The notes below the pieces were generated by a model. The model searched no databases. It was given only the letters and a program-made list of their open reading frames with translations, and was not told the DNA's origin. A program made the translations under genes and the position numbers. Of a stretch of 64,000 nt of DNA, positions 41,405 through 50,687 are shown in pieces. How positions within the stretch are numbered: the first letter of the stretch is position 1; each line of letters starts with the position of its first letter. This stretch comes from Calditrichota bacterium (lineage in GTDB: Bacteria; Electryoneota; RPQS01), in the NCBI GenBank assembly GCA_020637395.1, contig JACJWA010000001.1:310001-374000 (forward strand), in the 5' to 3' direction.

Positions 41405-44038
41405 TCACTGCTTATCTGAATTGTTCAAAATTCCAAACTGCAGAATCGCCGCCTCGAGCTGCTTGACGCGCGTCTCAAGGTCGGTGATCTTCTGATCTTT
41501 CGTTTCGTTTTCCTTAGCCAATTCCTGAATCGCCGCCAGAGCGATGCCGTCCGGATCGAGCGTCGAAATCGCAAGGCTGTCCTCACCCAAATGGAACGCG
41601 TTCCAAAAGTCCTGGGCCATTGGGCCGACATGCTGCACGCCTTCGTCCTGCGCCTTGTAGCTCCAACGCTCAATCGGAAGTTCCACGATCTTATCCAATA
41701 CTTCCTTCGTATTCACACGACCATAGCGGCGCTTCATCGTGCTGTCGGACACCGTGCTCCAGGCAGAGGATCCCGTGAGCAGACGAACTCCCGCCGTGCT
41801 CGTTACGTTGGTATAGAGATAGAATCCTCCGGTGGCGCGGGCAACAAACATATTCGAATTGTATGCGCCCAACGTGTCGTCCGAGGCGTCCGCCCAAACA
41901 AACGATCCGTCGCCCCAGGCTTGCGCCTTTCGTCCCGCCGCAAGTGAATAGGCTCCTGACGCTCGACACTCTCTGCCGCCTGGAATCATTGAATAGGTGC
42001 CAAATGCGTAGTTGCCATACCCTCCGCCGATAGTGCCGTACGATCCTCTGCAATCATTGATCTGTCCGCCTCCGATATAGCCCCGCGTTCCCGTGACTAC
42101 GTTTTGATACCCTCCGCAAATTGCGGCGTCATAGCCGTACGTCGAGTTTTGATAGCCGCCGCCGATAAAGTCGCCGCCAAATGCAGCGATGTTTCCGGTC
42201 CCGCCGCAAATGGCCGCTGCATTGCCTGCCGAATCAGCAACCCCATTGCCGTTGCCGCCGCCAATGAAGCCGTACGCTTGCGCCACCTGATTGGAAAGAC
42301 CGCCGCCGACCGTTGCTTGAGTGCTTAGAGCCCAATTGCGACGGCCGCCCAAAATTGCAGAGTAAGTACCAGAAGTTGAATTCGAGTCCGCTGTTGACGG
42401 ACCACCTCCGCCGCCAATGAAAGAGTAGTCGCTGCGAGCGTGGTTGTAGCGCCCTCCGCCGACTGCCGTGTAGGTGCCGACTGCATCGTTCGAATAGCCG
42501 CCGCCAATCGCCGAAGCATACCCAGTTGCATCGTTCGAGTAGCCGCCGGCCACCGAGGCATACGATCCGGAAGCGGAGTTTTCTAAGCCGCCGCTGACCG
42601 TCGCCGATGTGGCGCCCGCAGTGTTGCCGGATCCGCCGCCCACTGCGGAGCTGCTGCCATTCGCAAGATTGTTTGTTCCACCGGCTATCGCAGAATAGTC
42701 CCCTATGGCCGAGTTGGAGTCAGCCAGATCGAACCCGCCGCCGCCGCCGACAAAGGTGTATTGTCCGCGCGCGCGATTGTGAAGTCCGCCGGGAATCGTG
42801 GAGGTGTACCCGCTGGCAATGTTGTCATAGCCCGCGCCGACGAATGCATAGTGGTAGCTCGCGACGTTCGTGTCACCGCCGACGATTGTAGAGAAATACC
42901 CTGTGGCCTGATTCCCTTCGCCGCCGCTGACGACGGAATGATCTCCTGAGGCATTGTTCCGTCCGCCGCCGCCGACAAATGCATGTGCGTTTGATGCGCG
43001 GTTGCCCTGGCCGCCAGCTACGGTCGAGTAGCTTCCCGTCGCGGCATTGGAGTCTGCCAACAATGCGCCGCCACCTCCGCTCACGACTGAATACTGTCCC
43101 CGAGCCCTGTTATTCCCGCCACCTGTTACGGCTGCTCCCACTCCTGAGACCACATTCGAAAAGCCGCCACCAATGGTCGCTCCGAGATTGTTTGCCTGAT
43201 TGCTGAAGCCACCACCGACTGTCGTGTTTTGGAAGGTCGCCCTGTTATAGTATCCGCCGCCGATGAAACTCTGCTCGCCCGATGCCAGATTCGCGTGACC
43301 TCCCGTGATCGCCGAATAGGTCCCCGTCGCGCTATTGGAGTCTACGTTGGATTGTCCGCCACCGCCGGCGATCACCGAGTAAGCGCCGCGGGCGCTGTTG
43401 TATCGTCCGCCGCCAACGACGGAGTAGTTGCCGTTCGCCTGGTTATTCGATCCCGCGCCGACAAAGGCCGCATCCGAACCCGTGGTGTTGTTCGTTCCGC
43501 CGGTGATCGAAGAGTTGTCGCCAATCGTTGTATTGTTCTCGCCTGCCACAAACGACTGGTCGCCACTATTGTTGTTGCCAATGCCGATGTTGCCCTGACC
43601 GAGAACATTGATGTTTCCGACGATGGTGCCGCCTGAAGCCGAATCCACCGTGGCCACGCGATACGCATAGGGAACGGCATGAAAGGGTATCAGCGGTGAC
43701 ATCTCCGAATCCCCGCCGATGCTGATGCCGAGGTACATCGTGGCATCGTCAAACACCGCCGGAGAAAGCGGTTCGATCGGAGTCCCGAGTATGGCCTCAA
43801 AATATCCTGCTTGAACAGTCGTCGTCACGATTTGGTCGAACACCACCGTGCCGCCAAAGTAGTCGTGATAGAGCCGGTAGGTGATATCCACAGTCGTGTC
43901 CAGCGGCGCGCCGCTGTTGTCAGTCAGAAATCCCTGGTAGTTGATTGAAACCGGTGCGATGGACCAGGCATTGCCGGCCACGCAGAGTACTGCCAGTAAG
44001 AGTTGAACGGTTCTCAGTCGAATAGAAAATTTGCTCAT
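41405..44038 (-). CDS. Array gene 1: exported beta-roll repeat protein with C-terminal S74 chaperone domain
   Basis: 877 residues. A signal peptide is followed by an N-terminal domain from 'INYQGFLTDNSGAPLDTTVD' to 'YRVATVDSASGGTI' (to about residue 135). This domain is the most divergent of the seven. About 33 repeats of roughly 15 residues follow, of type S-x-(V/I)-x-GG-x-x-N-x-A-x-G, including four longer 'GGGGxxxxDSN' units. A linking segment ('GSFVWADASDD', 'GGFYLYTN') leads to the S74 domain beginning 'SDSTMK' at residue 764, with 'HVGPMAQDF' and 'DPDGIALAAIQELA'. A coiled-coil tail ends the protein. The Ser-Asp-x-x-x-Lys self-cleavage motif is intact. AAGGAGGG precedes the ATG. Confidence 0.85.
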   Translation of the reverse strand: MSKFSIRLRTVQLLLAVLCVAGNAWSIAPVSINYQGFLTDNSGAPLDTTVDITYRLYHDYFGGTVVFDQIVTTTVQAGYFEAILGTPIEPLSPAVFDDATMYLGISIGGDSEMSPLIPFHAVPYAYRVATVDSASGGTIVGNINVLGQGNIGIGNNNSGDQSFVAGENNTTIGDNSSITGGTNNTTGSDAAFVGAGSNNQANGNYSVVGGGRYNSARGAYSVIAGGGGQSNVDSNSATGTYSAITGGHANLASGEQSFIGGGYYNRATFQNTTVGGGFSNQANNLGATIGGGFSNVVSGVGAAVTGGGNNRARGQYSVVSGGGGALLADSNAATGSYSTVAGGQGNRASNAHAFVGGGGRNNASGDHSVVSGGEGNQATGYFSTIVGGDTNVASYHYAFVGAGYDNIASGYTSTIPGGLHNRARGQYTFVGGGGGFDLADSNSAIGDYSAIAGGTNNLANGSSSAVGGGSGNTAGATSATVSGGLENSASGSYASVAGGYSNDATGYASAIGGGYSNDAVGTYTAVGGGRYNHARSDYSFIGGGGGPSTADSNSTSGTYSAILGGRRNWALSTQATVGGGLSNQVAQAYGFIGGGNGNGVADSAGNAAAICGGTGNIAAFGGDFIGGGYQNSTYGYDAAICGGYQNVVTGTRGYIGGGQINDCRGSYGTIGGGYGNYAFGTYSMIPGGRECRASGAYSLAAGRKAQAWGDGSFVWADASDDTLGAYNSNMFVARATGGFYLYTNVTSTAGVRLLTGSSAWSTVSDSTMKRRYGRVNTKEVLDKIVELPIERWSYKAQDEGVQHVGPMAQDFWNAFHLGEDSLAISTLDPDGIALAAIQELAKENETKDQKITDLETRVKQLEAAILQFGILNNSDKQ

Positions 44039-44068
44039 GACTATTGCCCTCCTTGACAGGGCGTACGA

Positions 44069-45913
44069 TTAACGATCCATAAGAGTCTGAACTTGTTCCC
44101 GTAATGCGGCAAGTTCTTTTTCAAGTATTGTATTCCTGGTCCTTATTTCTTCATTTTGCTTCGCCAATTCCTGAATCGCCGCAAGTGCGACGCCGTCAGG
44201 ATCAAGCGTCGAAATCGTCGTATCACTCTCGCCGACTCCAAACTGCGCATAGAAATCCTGCGCCATCGGGCCGATGTGCGTTGTGTGCGTGGGATCGTCC
44301 TTATAACTCCATGTCTCGATTCCCAACTTTGCGACTTTTTCGAGAATCTCCTGCGTATTCACGCGCCCGAATCGGTTCTTTTTCGTTGAATCGCAAATCG
44401 CCACCCACGCGGACTGTCCGGTCTGAAGCTGCGCGCCGATAGTCGCCGCAGTGTTCGTGTAAAACCGCACGCCGCCAGATGCTTTTGCGTTGAAAGTTCT
44501 GTTCGCACCGGGTGTGAATTCGCTTCCAGTACCGTCAGAGAAGACGAACGCGCCATTGGCAGCCGTGCTGATTCTTGATCCACACGCGATTGTTGAGTCG
44601 CCTGTTATCGTAATGTCTTGTCCGCCCGGAATACATGAGCTCGTGCCATAAACCAGATTGGCGAATCCGCCTCCGACTGCAGAGTATGAGCTGTCCGCCA
44701 CGTTGTTGATTCCACCGCTTAAAGTAGATCCATGTCCGCGTGAGGAATTGCTCCCGCCTCCTCCGACCGTTGACTGGTGGCCGCTGGCGACATTGTTTTC
44801 GCCACCACCGATAGTGGACATGGTTCCGGATGAATGATTGTTATGTCCGCCGCAGACAACATCATAATCACTTTCGGCCACATTTAGTGTCCCCGCACCA
44901 ACAAAGCCCGCAGCGCCAACCACGCTATTGCTAGTCCCGCCACCTACCACGGCGACCGCTCCGGAAACTGAATTGTTGACTCCACCTCCGATGAACGATG
45001 AGCCTCCAGTGGCATCGTTGTCTCGTCCACCGCACACCGATGAATACTCAGAGACAGCGTTGTTTCGTATTCCACCAAGCACGGAAGAATTTGCCCCCTG
45101 CGCACTGCAACTGTCGGATGGGTTCGTCCCTCCACCGCCAACGACGACGGAGTTGTTCCCGCGTGCCCGGTTGTTTCTGCCAGATCCGACAAACGCAGAC
45201 GCTCCCCCGACAATGTTTCCCACGCCACCTGCTGCGACTGAGTTGATTCCCGTGACCGTATTGGAAGTTCCACCTCCGACGAACGAGCGAGTTCCGCTCA
45301 CATTTAACTCGCCTCCACCAACCACCGAGAGCGAGCCCGAGGTTCGATTACTCTGACCTCCGCCAATAAAAGAGTATGCGGAGTCTGTGCGCTGTTCAAT
45401 TCCGCCTGCGACTGATGAGTGTGATCCGTACACCTCATTCGTTGATCCAACTACGAGGCTGTGATCAAAGTCTCCGTCGTTGCCGCTTCCAACAACAACG
45501 CTGCCATTTTGAAACACAACAGTGCCGTCCACTACACCGCCTGAGGCTCCGTCCACTGTTCCTGCGCGGTAGGCATGAGCAACCGATGTGAATTGTTCGC
45601 GCGGAGACATTTCGCTATTGTTTCCAACAGTTACGCCTAACCAGCGGTTGCCATAGAACATGTCAGCAAGAGACGTGCTTGACCCCAGCGAAACTTTGAA
45701 GAGCCCGTTTGTGACCGTGACCGACGAGTGCGTTTCCGACCAAATCGGTGTGCCGCCGCTGGAAGCACTGTAGATATTGAAGGTAATCGAAACCGTCGTG
45801 TCAAGCGGGATTCCTAACGGGTTGGTTAGTTCACCTTGATAGTTAATGATCTGTGGAACTGCAAAGGCCGCGCTTGTTAGTGCAAGCGCGAAGATGAAGA
45901 CAATTGCCTTCAT
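44069..45913 (-). CDS. Array gene 2: exported beta-roll repeat protein with S74 domain, Cys variant
   Basis: 614 residues, the shortest of the array. The signal peptide is 'MKAIVFIFALALTSAAFA'. The N-terminal domain runs from 'INYQGELTNPLGIPLDTTV' and contains 'WLGVTVGNNSEMSPREQF', very close to array gene 4. About 20 repeats follow, with only one long unit, in which DSN has become DSC ('GTNPSDSCSAQG'). The S74 domain starts 'CDSTKK' at residue 507, where Cys replaces the expected Ser, but 'HIGPMAQDFYAQF' and 'DPDGVALAAIQELA' are kept. The coiled-coil tail is long. I chose ATG 45913, which puts the hydrophobic core directly after the start; a six-codon longer start exists. Confidence 0.85.
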   Translation of the reverse strand: MKAIVFIFALALTSAAFAVPQIINYQGELTNPLGIPLDTTVSITFNIYSASSGGTPIWSETHSSVTVTNGLFKVSLGSSTSLADMFYGNRWLGVTVGNNSEMSPREQFTSVAHAYRAGTVDGASGGVVDGTVVFQNGSVVVGSGNDGDFDHSLVVGSTNEVYGSHSSVAGGIEQRTDSAYSFIGGGQSNRTSGSLSVVGGGELNVSGTRSFVGGGTSNTVTGINSVAAGGVGNIVGGASAFVGSGRNNRARGNNSVVVGGGGTNPSDSCSAQGANSSVLGGIRNNAVSEYSSVCGGRDNDATGGSSFIGGGVNNSVSGAVAVVGGGTSNSVVGAAGFVGAGTLNVAESDYDVVCGGHNNHSSGTMSTIGGGENNVASGHQSTVGGGGSNSSRGHGSTLSGGINNVADSSYSAVGGGFANLVYGTSSCIPGGQDITITGDSTIACGSRISTAANGAFVFSDGTGSEFTPGANRTFNAKASGGVRFYTNTAATIGAQLQTGQSAWVAICDSTKKNRFGRVNTQEILEKVAKLGIETWSYKDDPTHTTHIGPMAQDFYAQFGVGESDTTISTLDPDGVALAAIQELAKQNEEIRTRNTILEKELAALREQVQTLMDR

Positions 45914-45952
45914 GCGAGACTCTCTTTCCATGGGGGCTTGTTGACGTGCAAA

Positions 45953-48583
45953 CTACTTTTTCAATTCCAAAATCATCGTGCGCAATTCGGCGAGTTCCGC
46001 CTTAAGACTCGCATTCTCCTTCGCCAATTCCTGAATCGCCGCGAGGGCCACTCCGTCCGGGTCGACTGTCGATATCGTTGTGTTATTGTCTCCCAATCCA
46101 AAAGCAACGCTGAAATCCTGCGCCGTCGGACCGACGTGCTGAATCGTGGCGTCCTGTGATTTGTAGCTCCAGCGATAGAGCGGGAGGGACGCGACCTTTT
46201 CCAATATCGAACGTGAATCCACGCCGCCGTAGATATTTTTTTGATTCACGTCGCACAACGATGCCCACGCACCGCCGCCTGCCGGAAGCGAAACTCCCGT
46301 CGCTGTGCCCGACGCCGCTGTGTAGAATCGAACTCCCCCGGGCGAGCGTGCGGTAAATGAATTGTCCGCAAAACTCAAAGTGGAGTCCGCAGTCCCGCTT
46401 GCCCAGACAAATGCACCCGTATGATTTGCACGCGCTAACCCGCCTGCGGCGAGTGAACGGTCACCACGCGCTTTGTTTCCTGTTCCGCCGCAAACTGTTG
46501 CTTTAGATCCCGACGCGTCATTGCCATCGCCACCAAGCACTGAGGAGATAAACCCAGTCGCAGAATTACCGCTGCCGCCGCAGACAGTAGTCCCGTATCC
46601 GCTCGTGAAGTTGTGTCTTCCGCCACCGATGAAATTGTGGTCTCCTTCCACTCTGTTTGTATCATCGGGGAAGCCGCCTCCTCCCCCCACTATTACGGAA
46701 TAGTCGCCTTCGATGTGATTGCGGTAGCCGCCACCTACAAAAGAACTGATGCCGTTCACTATATTGTCGGCACCGCCGGCAATGGTGCTGGACTCACCGC
46801 TCGCCTGATTGCGATATCCGCCGCCAACGATTGAATAAATGTCGTTTGCTGTGTTGGCTGATCCGCCGCAGGCGGTGGAATATAGCCCTGTTGCAGTGTT
46901 GGATCCGCCGCCCAAAACAGAAGAGTAGTCGCCGGTCGCGCTGTTATGGTATCCACTCGCTACTGCTGACCAAAGACCGTTTGAGGTGTTCCCGGATCCG
47001 CCGCCAATGAAATTGTATCGCCCAAGTGCGCTATTGCTGTCTGTCGCAGCGGGACCACCCCCTCCAACCACAACGGACCAACCTTCTCGCACTTTGTTAC
47101 TCTTTCCTCCGCCAATGAAGGAATGGTCTCCTGCCACTAAATTGCTTTGGCCGCCAACAATGGATGAAAATAAGTGTGTCGTAGAATTCAGTCTACCTCC
47201 TCCGATGAAGGAGTTGGCTCCAGAAACCGTATTTTGGTCGCCGCCAGTAATGGCCGCGCGCTTGCCGGTCGCAGTATTTGAAATACCAGACAACGCCGCT
47301 GACGCGCTATCGCTTGCGATGTTGTTGTTTCCGCCGCCAACTACGGAATATGTACCCGACGCACTATTCCCATAACCGCCGCCGACAACTCCATTAGTTC
47401 CCGTGACAAAATTCCTCGTGCCGCCGCCAATTGCGCCTGCTGCACCGATAACCGAGTTTGAGTCACTTATAGCTGCGCCGCCGCCGCCTGCAATCACCGC
47501 GTAGTTTCCGTGAACTCGATTATTCCCGCCGCCGCCAATCACTGCGCCATTAGAGGTCGCGATGTTTCTTTGTCCGCCGGAAACCGTACCATAGAACGTA
47601 GTGAGCGAGGGAATCGAATTCTGATGTCCACCACCGATGGCTGCTCCCGTGCCCATCACAAAATTGCTGTCACCGCCGGAGATCACGGAGTAAAGACCTT
47701 CCGTCGAGTTTCTGAATCCGCCGCCGATATACGCATGGTTTTCCGCAGCGGAGTTCAATTGTCCACCGACCACTGTCGCATAGTCGCTGCCTGCAAAATT
47801 CTGTCGTCCACCGAGCACACTCGACCAATTGTTTTGAGCGGTGTTCTGTTGACCGCCTCCGACTGTGGCAGAGTTCATTTGCGCGTGATTGTTGACGCCG
47901 CCGCCTACGGTTGAATTATCCGCCGTCGCAGAGTTTGCGACACCTCCGCCGATAGTCGAAAACGAACCCGACGCAAAATTCACATTGCCGCCGCCGACGA
48001 AAGACATTTCTCCCGACGCGGTGTTTTCAAATCCACCGGCAACCGTGCTCCATGTCGCGCTGGCTGTATTCGCATCACCACCGCCGACCGTGCTCAATTC
48101 TCCGCTCGCGGTGTTCCCGGATCCACCGGAAACCGTCGCAGCAACGCCTGACGCATCGCTTTGGGAGCCAAATGTTCCCTTCGCGGTACCCACGACGTTG
48201 CCAGTTATTGTGCCGCCAGTAGAGCCATCGACCGTTCCCACTCGATACGCGTGTGCAACGGAGACGATGGGCTGACGCGGACTCATTTCTGTGTCCGTTC
48301 CGATAGAAATTCCCAGCCAGCGATTTACCGCGAACGAATCCGGCAACACTGTGACTGAGCCTAAAAGAACATTAAATAATCCGTCGCTGACCAAAACTCC
48401 CGGATGAGTTTCTGTCCACGCCGCCGAACCGCCGACGGCCGTCGCGTAGACTCGAAACGTCATGCTAACCGTCGTGTCGAGCGGTGCGCCCGCGGTAGAA
48501 GTAAGTTTGCCTTGATAGTTAATCTGCTGCGGAATGGCGAAAGCGGTCGCACATGCGAACAGAACTGCCAGGAATCGTTTCAT
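45953..48583 (-). CDS. Array gene 3: exported beta-roll repeat protein with S74 domain, Cys variant
   Basis: 876 residues. The signal peptide is 'MKRFLAVLFACATAFA' and the N-terminal domain contains 'RWLGISIGTDTEMSPRQPI'. About 36 repeats follow, with long units such as 'GAAISDSNSVIG' and 'GPAATDSNSALG' and a variant 'GFPDDTNRVEG'. The S74 domain starts 'CDVNQK' at residue 777, with 'HVGPTAQDFSVAF', so Met in GPMAQDF is Thr. Its coding DNA shares an identical 82-nt block with array gene 4. GGAG lies 7 nt before the ATG at 48583. Confidence 0.85.
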   Translation of the reverse strand: MKRFLAVLFACATAFAIPQQINYQGKLTSTAGAPLDTTVSMTFRVYATAVGGSAAWTETHPGVLVSDGLFNVLLGSVTVLPDSFAVNRWLGISIGTDTEMSPRQPIVSVAHAYRVGTVDGSTGGTITGNVVGTAKGTFGSQSDASGVAATVSGGSGNTASGELSTVGGGDANTASATWSTVAGGFENTASGEMSFVGGGNVNFASGSFSTIGGGVANSATADNSTVGGGVNNHAQMNSATVGGGQQNTAQNNWSSVLGGRQNFAGSDYATVVGGQLNSAAENHAYIGGGFRNSTEGLYSVISGGDSNFVMGTGAAIGGGHQNSIPSLTTFYGTVSGGQRNIATSNGAVIGGGGNNRVHGNYAVIAGGGGAAISDSNSVIGAAGAIGGGTRNFVTGTNGVVGGGYGNSASGTYSVVGGGNNNIASDSASAALSGISNTATGKRAAITGGDQNTVSGANSFIGGGRLNSTTHLFSSIVGGQSNLVAGDHSFIGGGKSNKVREGWSVVVGGGGPAATDSNSALGRYNFIGGGSGNTSNGLWSAVASGYHNSATGDYSSVLGGGSNTATGLYSTACGGSANTANDIYSIVGGGYRNQASGESSTIAGGADNIVNGISSFVGGGYRNHIEGDYSVIVGGGGGFPDDTNRVEGDHNFIGGGRHNFTSGYGTTVCGGSGNSATGFISSVLGGDGNDASGSKATVCGGTGNKARGDRSLAAGGLARANHTGAFVWASGTADSTLSFADNSFTARSPGGVRFYTAASGTATGVSLPAGGGAWASLCDVNQKNIYGGVDSRSILEKVASLPLYRWSYKSQDATIQHVGPTAQDFSVAFGLGDNNTTISTVDPDGVALAAIQELAKENASLKAELAELRTMILELKK
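46108..46189. repeat. 82-nt block identical to 48785-48866 (S74 coding region)
   Basis: The 82 bases within the S74 domain of array gene 3 are identical to the matching stretch of array gene 4 at 48785-48866, including third codon positions, while flanking bases differ. This points to recent duplication or gene conversion. Confidence 0.85.
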
Positions 48584-48611
48584 CGTCAATCTCCGTATAT
48601 TCGAAATTTGT

Positions 48612-50645
48612 CTACTTCGTGCTCATTCCAACTTGTACCATTTGCCGCATCAGCTCTTCCAGTGTGGCGACGCGCGCTTTCAAGTCCGCATTTTCTTTTG
48701 CCAACTCCTGAATCGCCGCGAGGGCGACGCCGTCAGGATCAACCGTCGAAATCGTCGTATTGTTGTCACCCAGTCCAAACGCCGCGCTGAAATCCTGCGC
48801 CGTCGGACCGACGTGCTGAATCGTGGCGTCCTGTGATTTGTAGCTCCAGCGATAGAGCGGGAGGGAAGCAACCTTGTCCAAAATTGACCGCGAATCCACG
48901 CTGCCGTAAATATTTTTTTGATTCACGTCGCACAACGATGCCCACGCACCGCCGCCCGAAGGAAGCGAAACTCCTGTCGCTGTTCCGGCAGCAGTGTAAA
49001 CGCGCATGCCGCCGTGTGCGCGCATTGCAACTGTATTATCGCCAAACGAATTGGTTGCGGTTGTACCTGAACTCCAAACAAATGACCCGTGGTGCGTCGC
49101 ATTTGCGTCGTATCCAGCCGCAAATGAGTAATTCCCATTTGCATCGTTGCGCGATCCGCCGGGTATTGCCGAAGCATATCCGGTCGTCGAGTTAGAATCA
49201 GCCTGTGATGTTCCACCGCCGCCGCCGATCGCACTAAACTGACCGCGTGCCCTGTTGAACCCGCCACCTCCAATATCGCTCGCGTCTGCAAGGGCATAGT
49301 TTTCGTACCCACCAGACACCGTTGACCAGAAACTGCTGGCGAAGTTCCGGCGCCCGCCGCCAATCACGCTGGCTTCTCCGAATGTGCTGTTCGAATCTGC
49401 CGATTGAAACCCGCCACCCCCGCCAATAACTGAATAGTCCCCGCGAGCGATGTTGCCGTATCCGCCAGCAACCGTCGAGGCAAAATTGTTTGCCCGGTTT
49501 CGACTACCGCCGCTGACCGTGGCACGATCACCTAACGCGCGATTTTCCGATCCACCTGCTACCGTTGAGCTTTCGCCATCCGCATGCAGGAACACGCCAC
49601 TGCCAACCGTCGAATATGGCGCCGACGCTTCATTACGGTCGCCGCCCCCAACGAATGAGTATGCGCCGCTCGCTGCGTTGCTATAGCCACCAACTGCGAC
49701 AGAACGATGTGCACTTGCTTCATTCCACGACCCGCCTCCTACAACTCCTTCTTCGCCGTGAGCAGTGTTATTGTAGCCGCCGCTGATGACGGCACCGTTT
49801 CCGTTTGCAACGTTCGTCGCTCCACCTGAAATCGTTGCTCCAACCTCATTTGCAATGTTGCCATAACCACCGCTAACGGTTGAACTGCCGCCGTTCGCTT
49901 CGTTCAGAGTTCCGCCACCGACGGACGCGCCTTGAGCCGTAGCATTATTGAAGAACCCCCCCGCGACTGTTGCGAAGTCGGCCATCGCCTCGTTACTTCT
50001 ACCTCCGCCGATCGCGCTTGCCTGACCCATGGCAACATTGGAGTCCGCTTCCGTTGTTCCGCCGCCGCCTGCGATCACCGCAAAATCGCCGCGCGCGTGA
50101 TTCAACACTCCGCCGCCGACATGCGACCACTCGCCGGTCGCGCTATTAAATGAGCCGCCTGTCACGCTGGATTCACTCCCACTCGCTGTGTTTTGTGATC
50201 CGGCCACAAACGCAAACTCGCCGGGGTAAGTGTTCTCATCGCCGACACTGACTGAGCCAAAAATAGCTCCGCCGCTCGCCCCATCCACCGTTCCCACGCG
50301 ATATGCATGTGCAACGCTCAAGAATTGTTCGCGCGGACTGAGTTCGGTATCGCTGCCGACGGTTACTCCCAACCAAACCGGATCATTGAAGAAATCTTCC
50401 AAAACCGTAAAAGAGCCGAGCTTCACGCTGAAAATCCCATCAACGACGCTCACCGCCGGATGTGTTTCCATCCATAGTGCGGTGCCGCCAGATGCCTGAG
50501 TGTAAACTGTGAACGTCATCGCCACAGTCGTGTCAAGCGCTGACCCTCCCGGATTTGCGAGATGGCCCTGGTAGTTAATCTGATTTGGAATTGCCAAGGC
50601 TGCGCTTGCCATTGCAAGCAGGAGTGTGAAGACAAAGGCCTTCAT
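48612..50645 (-). CDS. Array gene 4: exported beta-roll repeat protein with S74 domain, Cys variant
   Basis: 677 residues. The signal peptide ('MKAFVFTLLLAMASAALA'), the DNA leader just upstream and the N-terminal domain ('WLGVTVGSDTELSPREQF') resemble array gene 2. About 23 repeats include three long units ('GTTEADSNVAMG', 'GFQSADSNSTFG', 'GTSQADSNSTTG'). The S74 domain starts 'CDVNQK' at residue 572 and is nearly identical to that of gene 3, including 'HVGPTAQDFSAAF'. The protein is therefore a mosaic of a gene 2-like front and a gene 3-like end. The tail ends in a short Met-rich helix. Confidence 0.85.
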   Translation of the reverse strand: MKAFVFTLLLAMASAALAIPNQINYQGHLANPGGSALDTTVAMTFTVYTQASGGTALWMETHPAVSVVDGIFSVKLGSFTVLEDFFNDPVWLGVTVGSDTELSPREQFLSVAHAYRVGTVDGASGGAIFGSVSVGDENTYPGEFAFVAGSQNTASGSESSVTGGSFNSATGEWSHVGGGVLNHARGDFAVIAGGGGTTEADSNVAMGQASAIGGGRSNEAMADFATVAGGFFNNATAQGASVGGGTLNEANGGSSTVSGGYGNIANEVGATISGGATNVANGNGAVISGGYNNTAHGEEGVVGGGSWNEASAHRSVAVGGYSNAASGAYSFVGGGDRNEASAPYSTVGSGVFLHADGESSTVAGGSENRALGDRATVSGGSRNRANNFASTVAGGYGNIARGDYSVIGGGGGFQSADSNSTFGEASVIGGGRRNFASSFWSTVSGGYENYALADASDIGGGGFNRARGQFSAIGGGGGTSQADSNSTTGYASAIPGGSRNDANGNYSFAAGYDANATHHGSFVWSSGTTATNSFGDNTVAMRAHGGMRVYTAAGTATGVSLPSGGGAWASLCDVNQKNIYGSVDSRSILDKVASLPLYRWSYKSQDATIQHVGPTAQDFSAAFGLGDNNTTISTVDPDGVALAAIQELAKENADLKARVATLEELMRQMVQVGMSTK

Positions 50646-50687
50646 GAAGACTCGCTTTCCGTGGGGGTTGTGTGCTGCCAGTCGTAT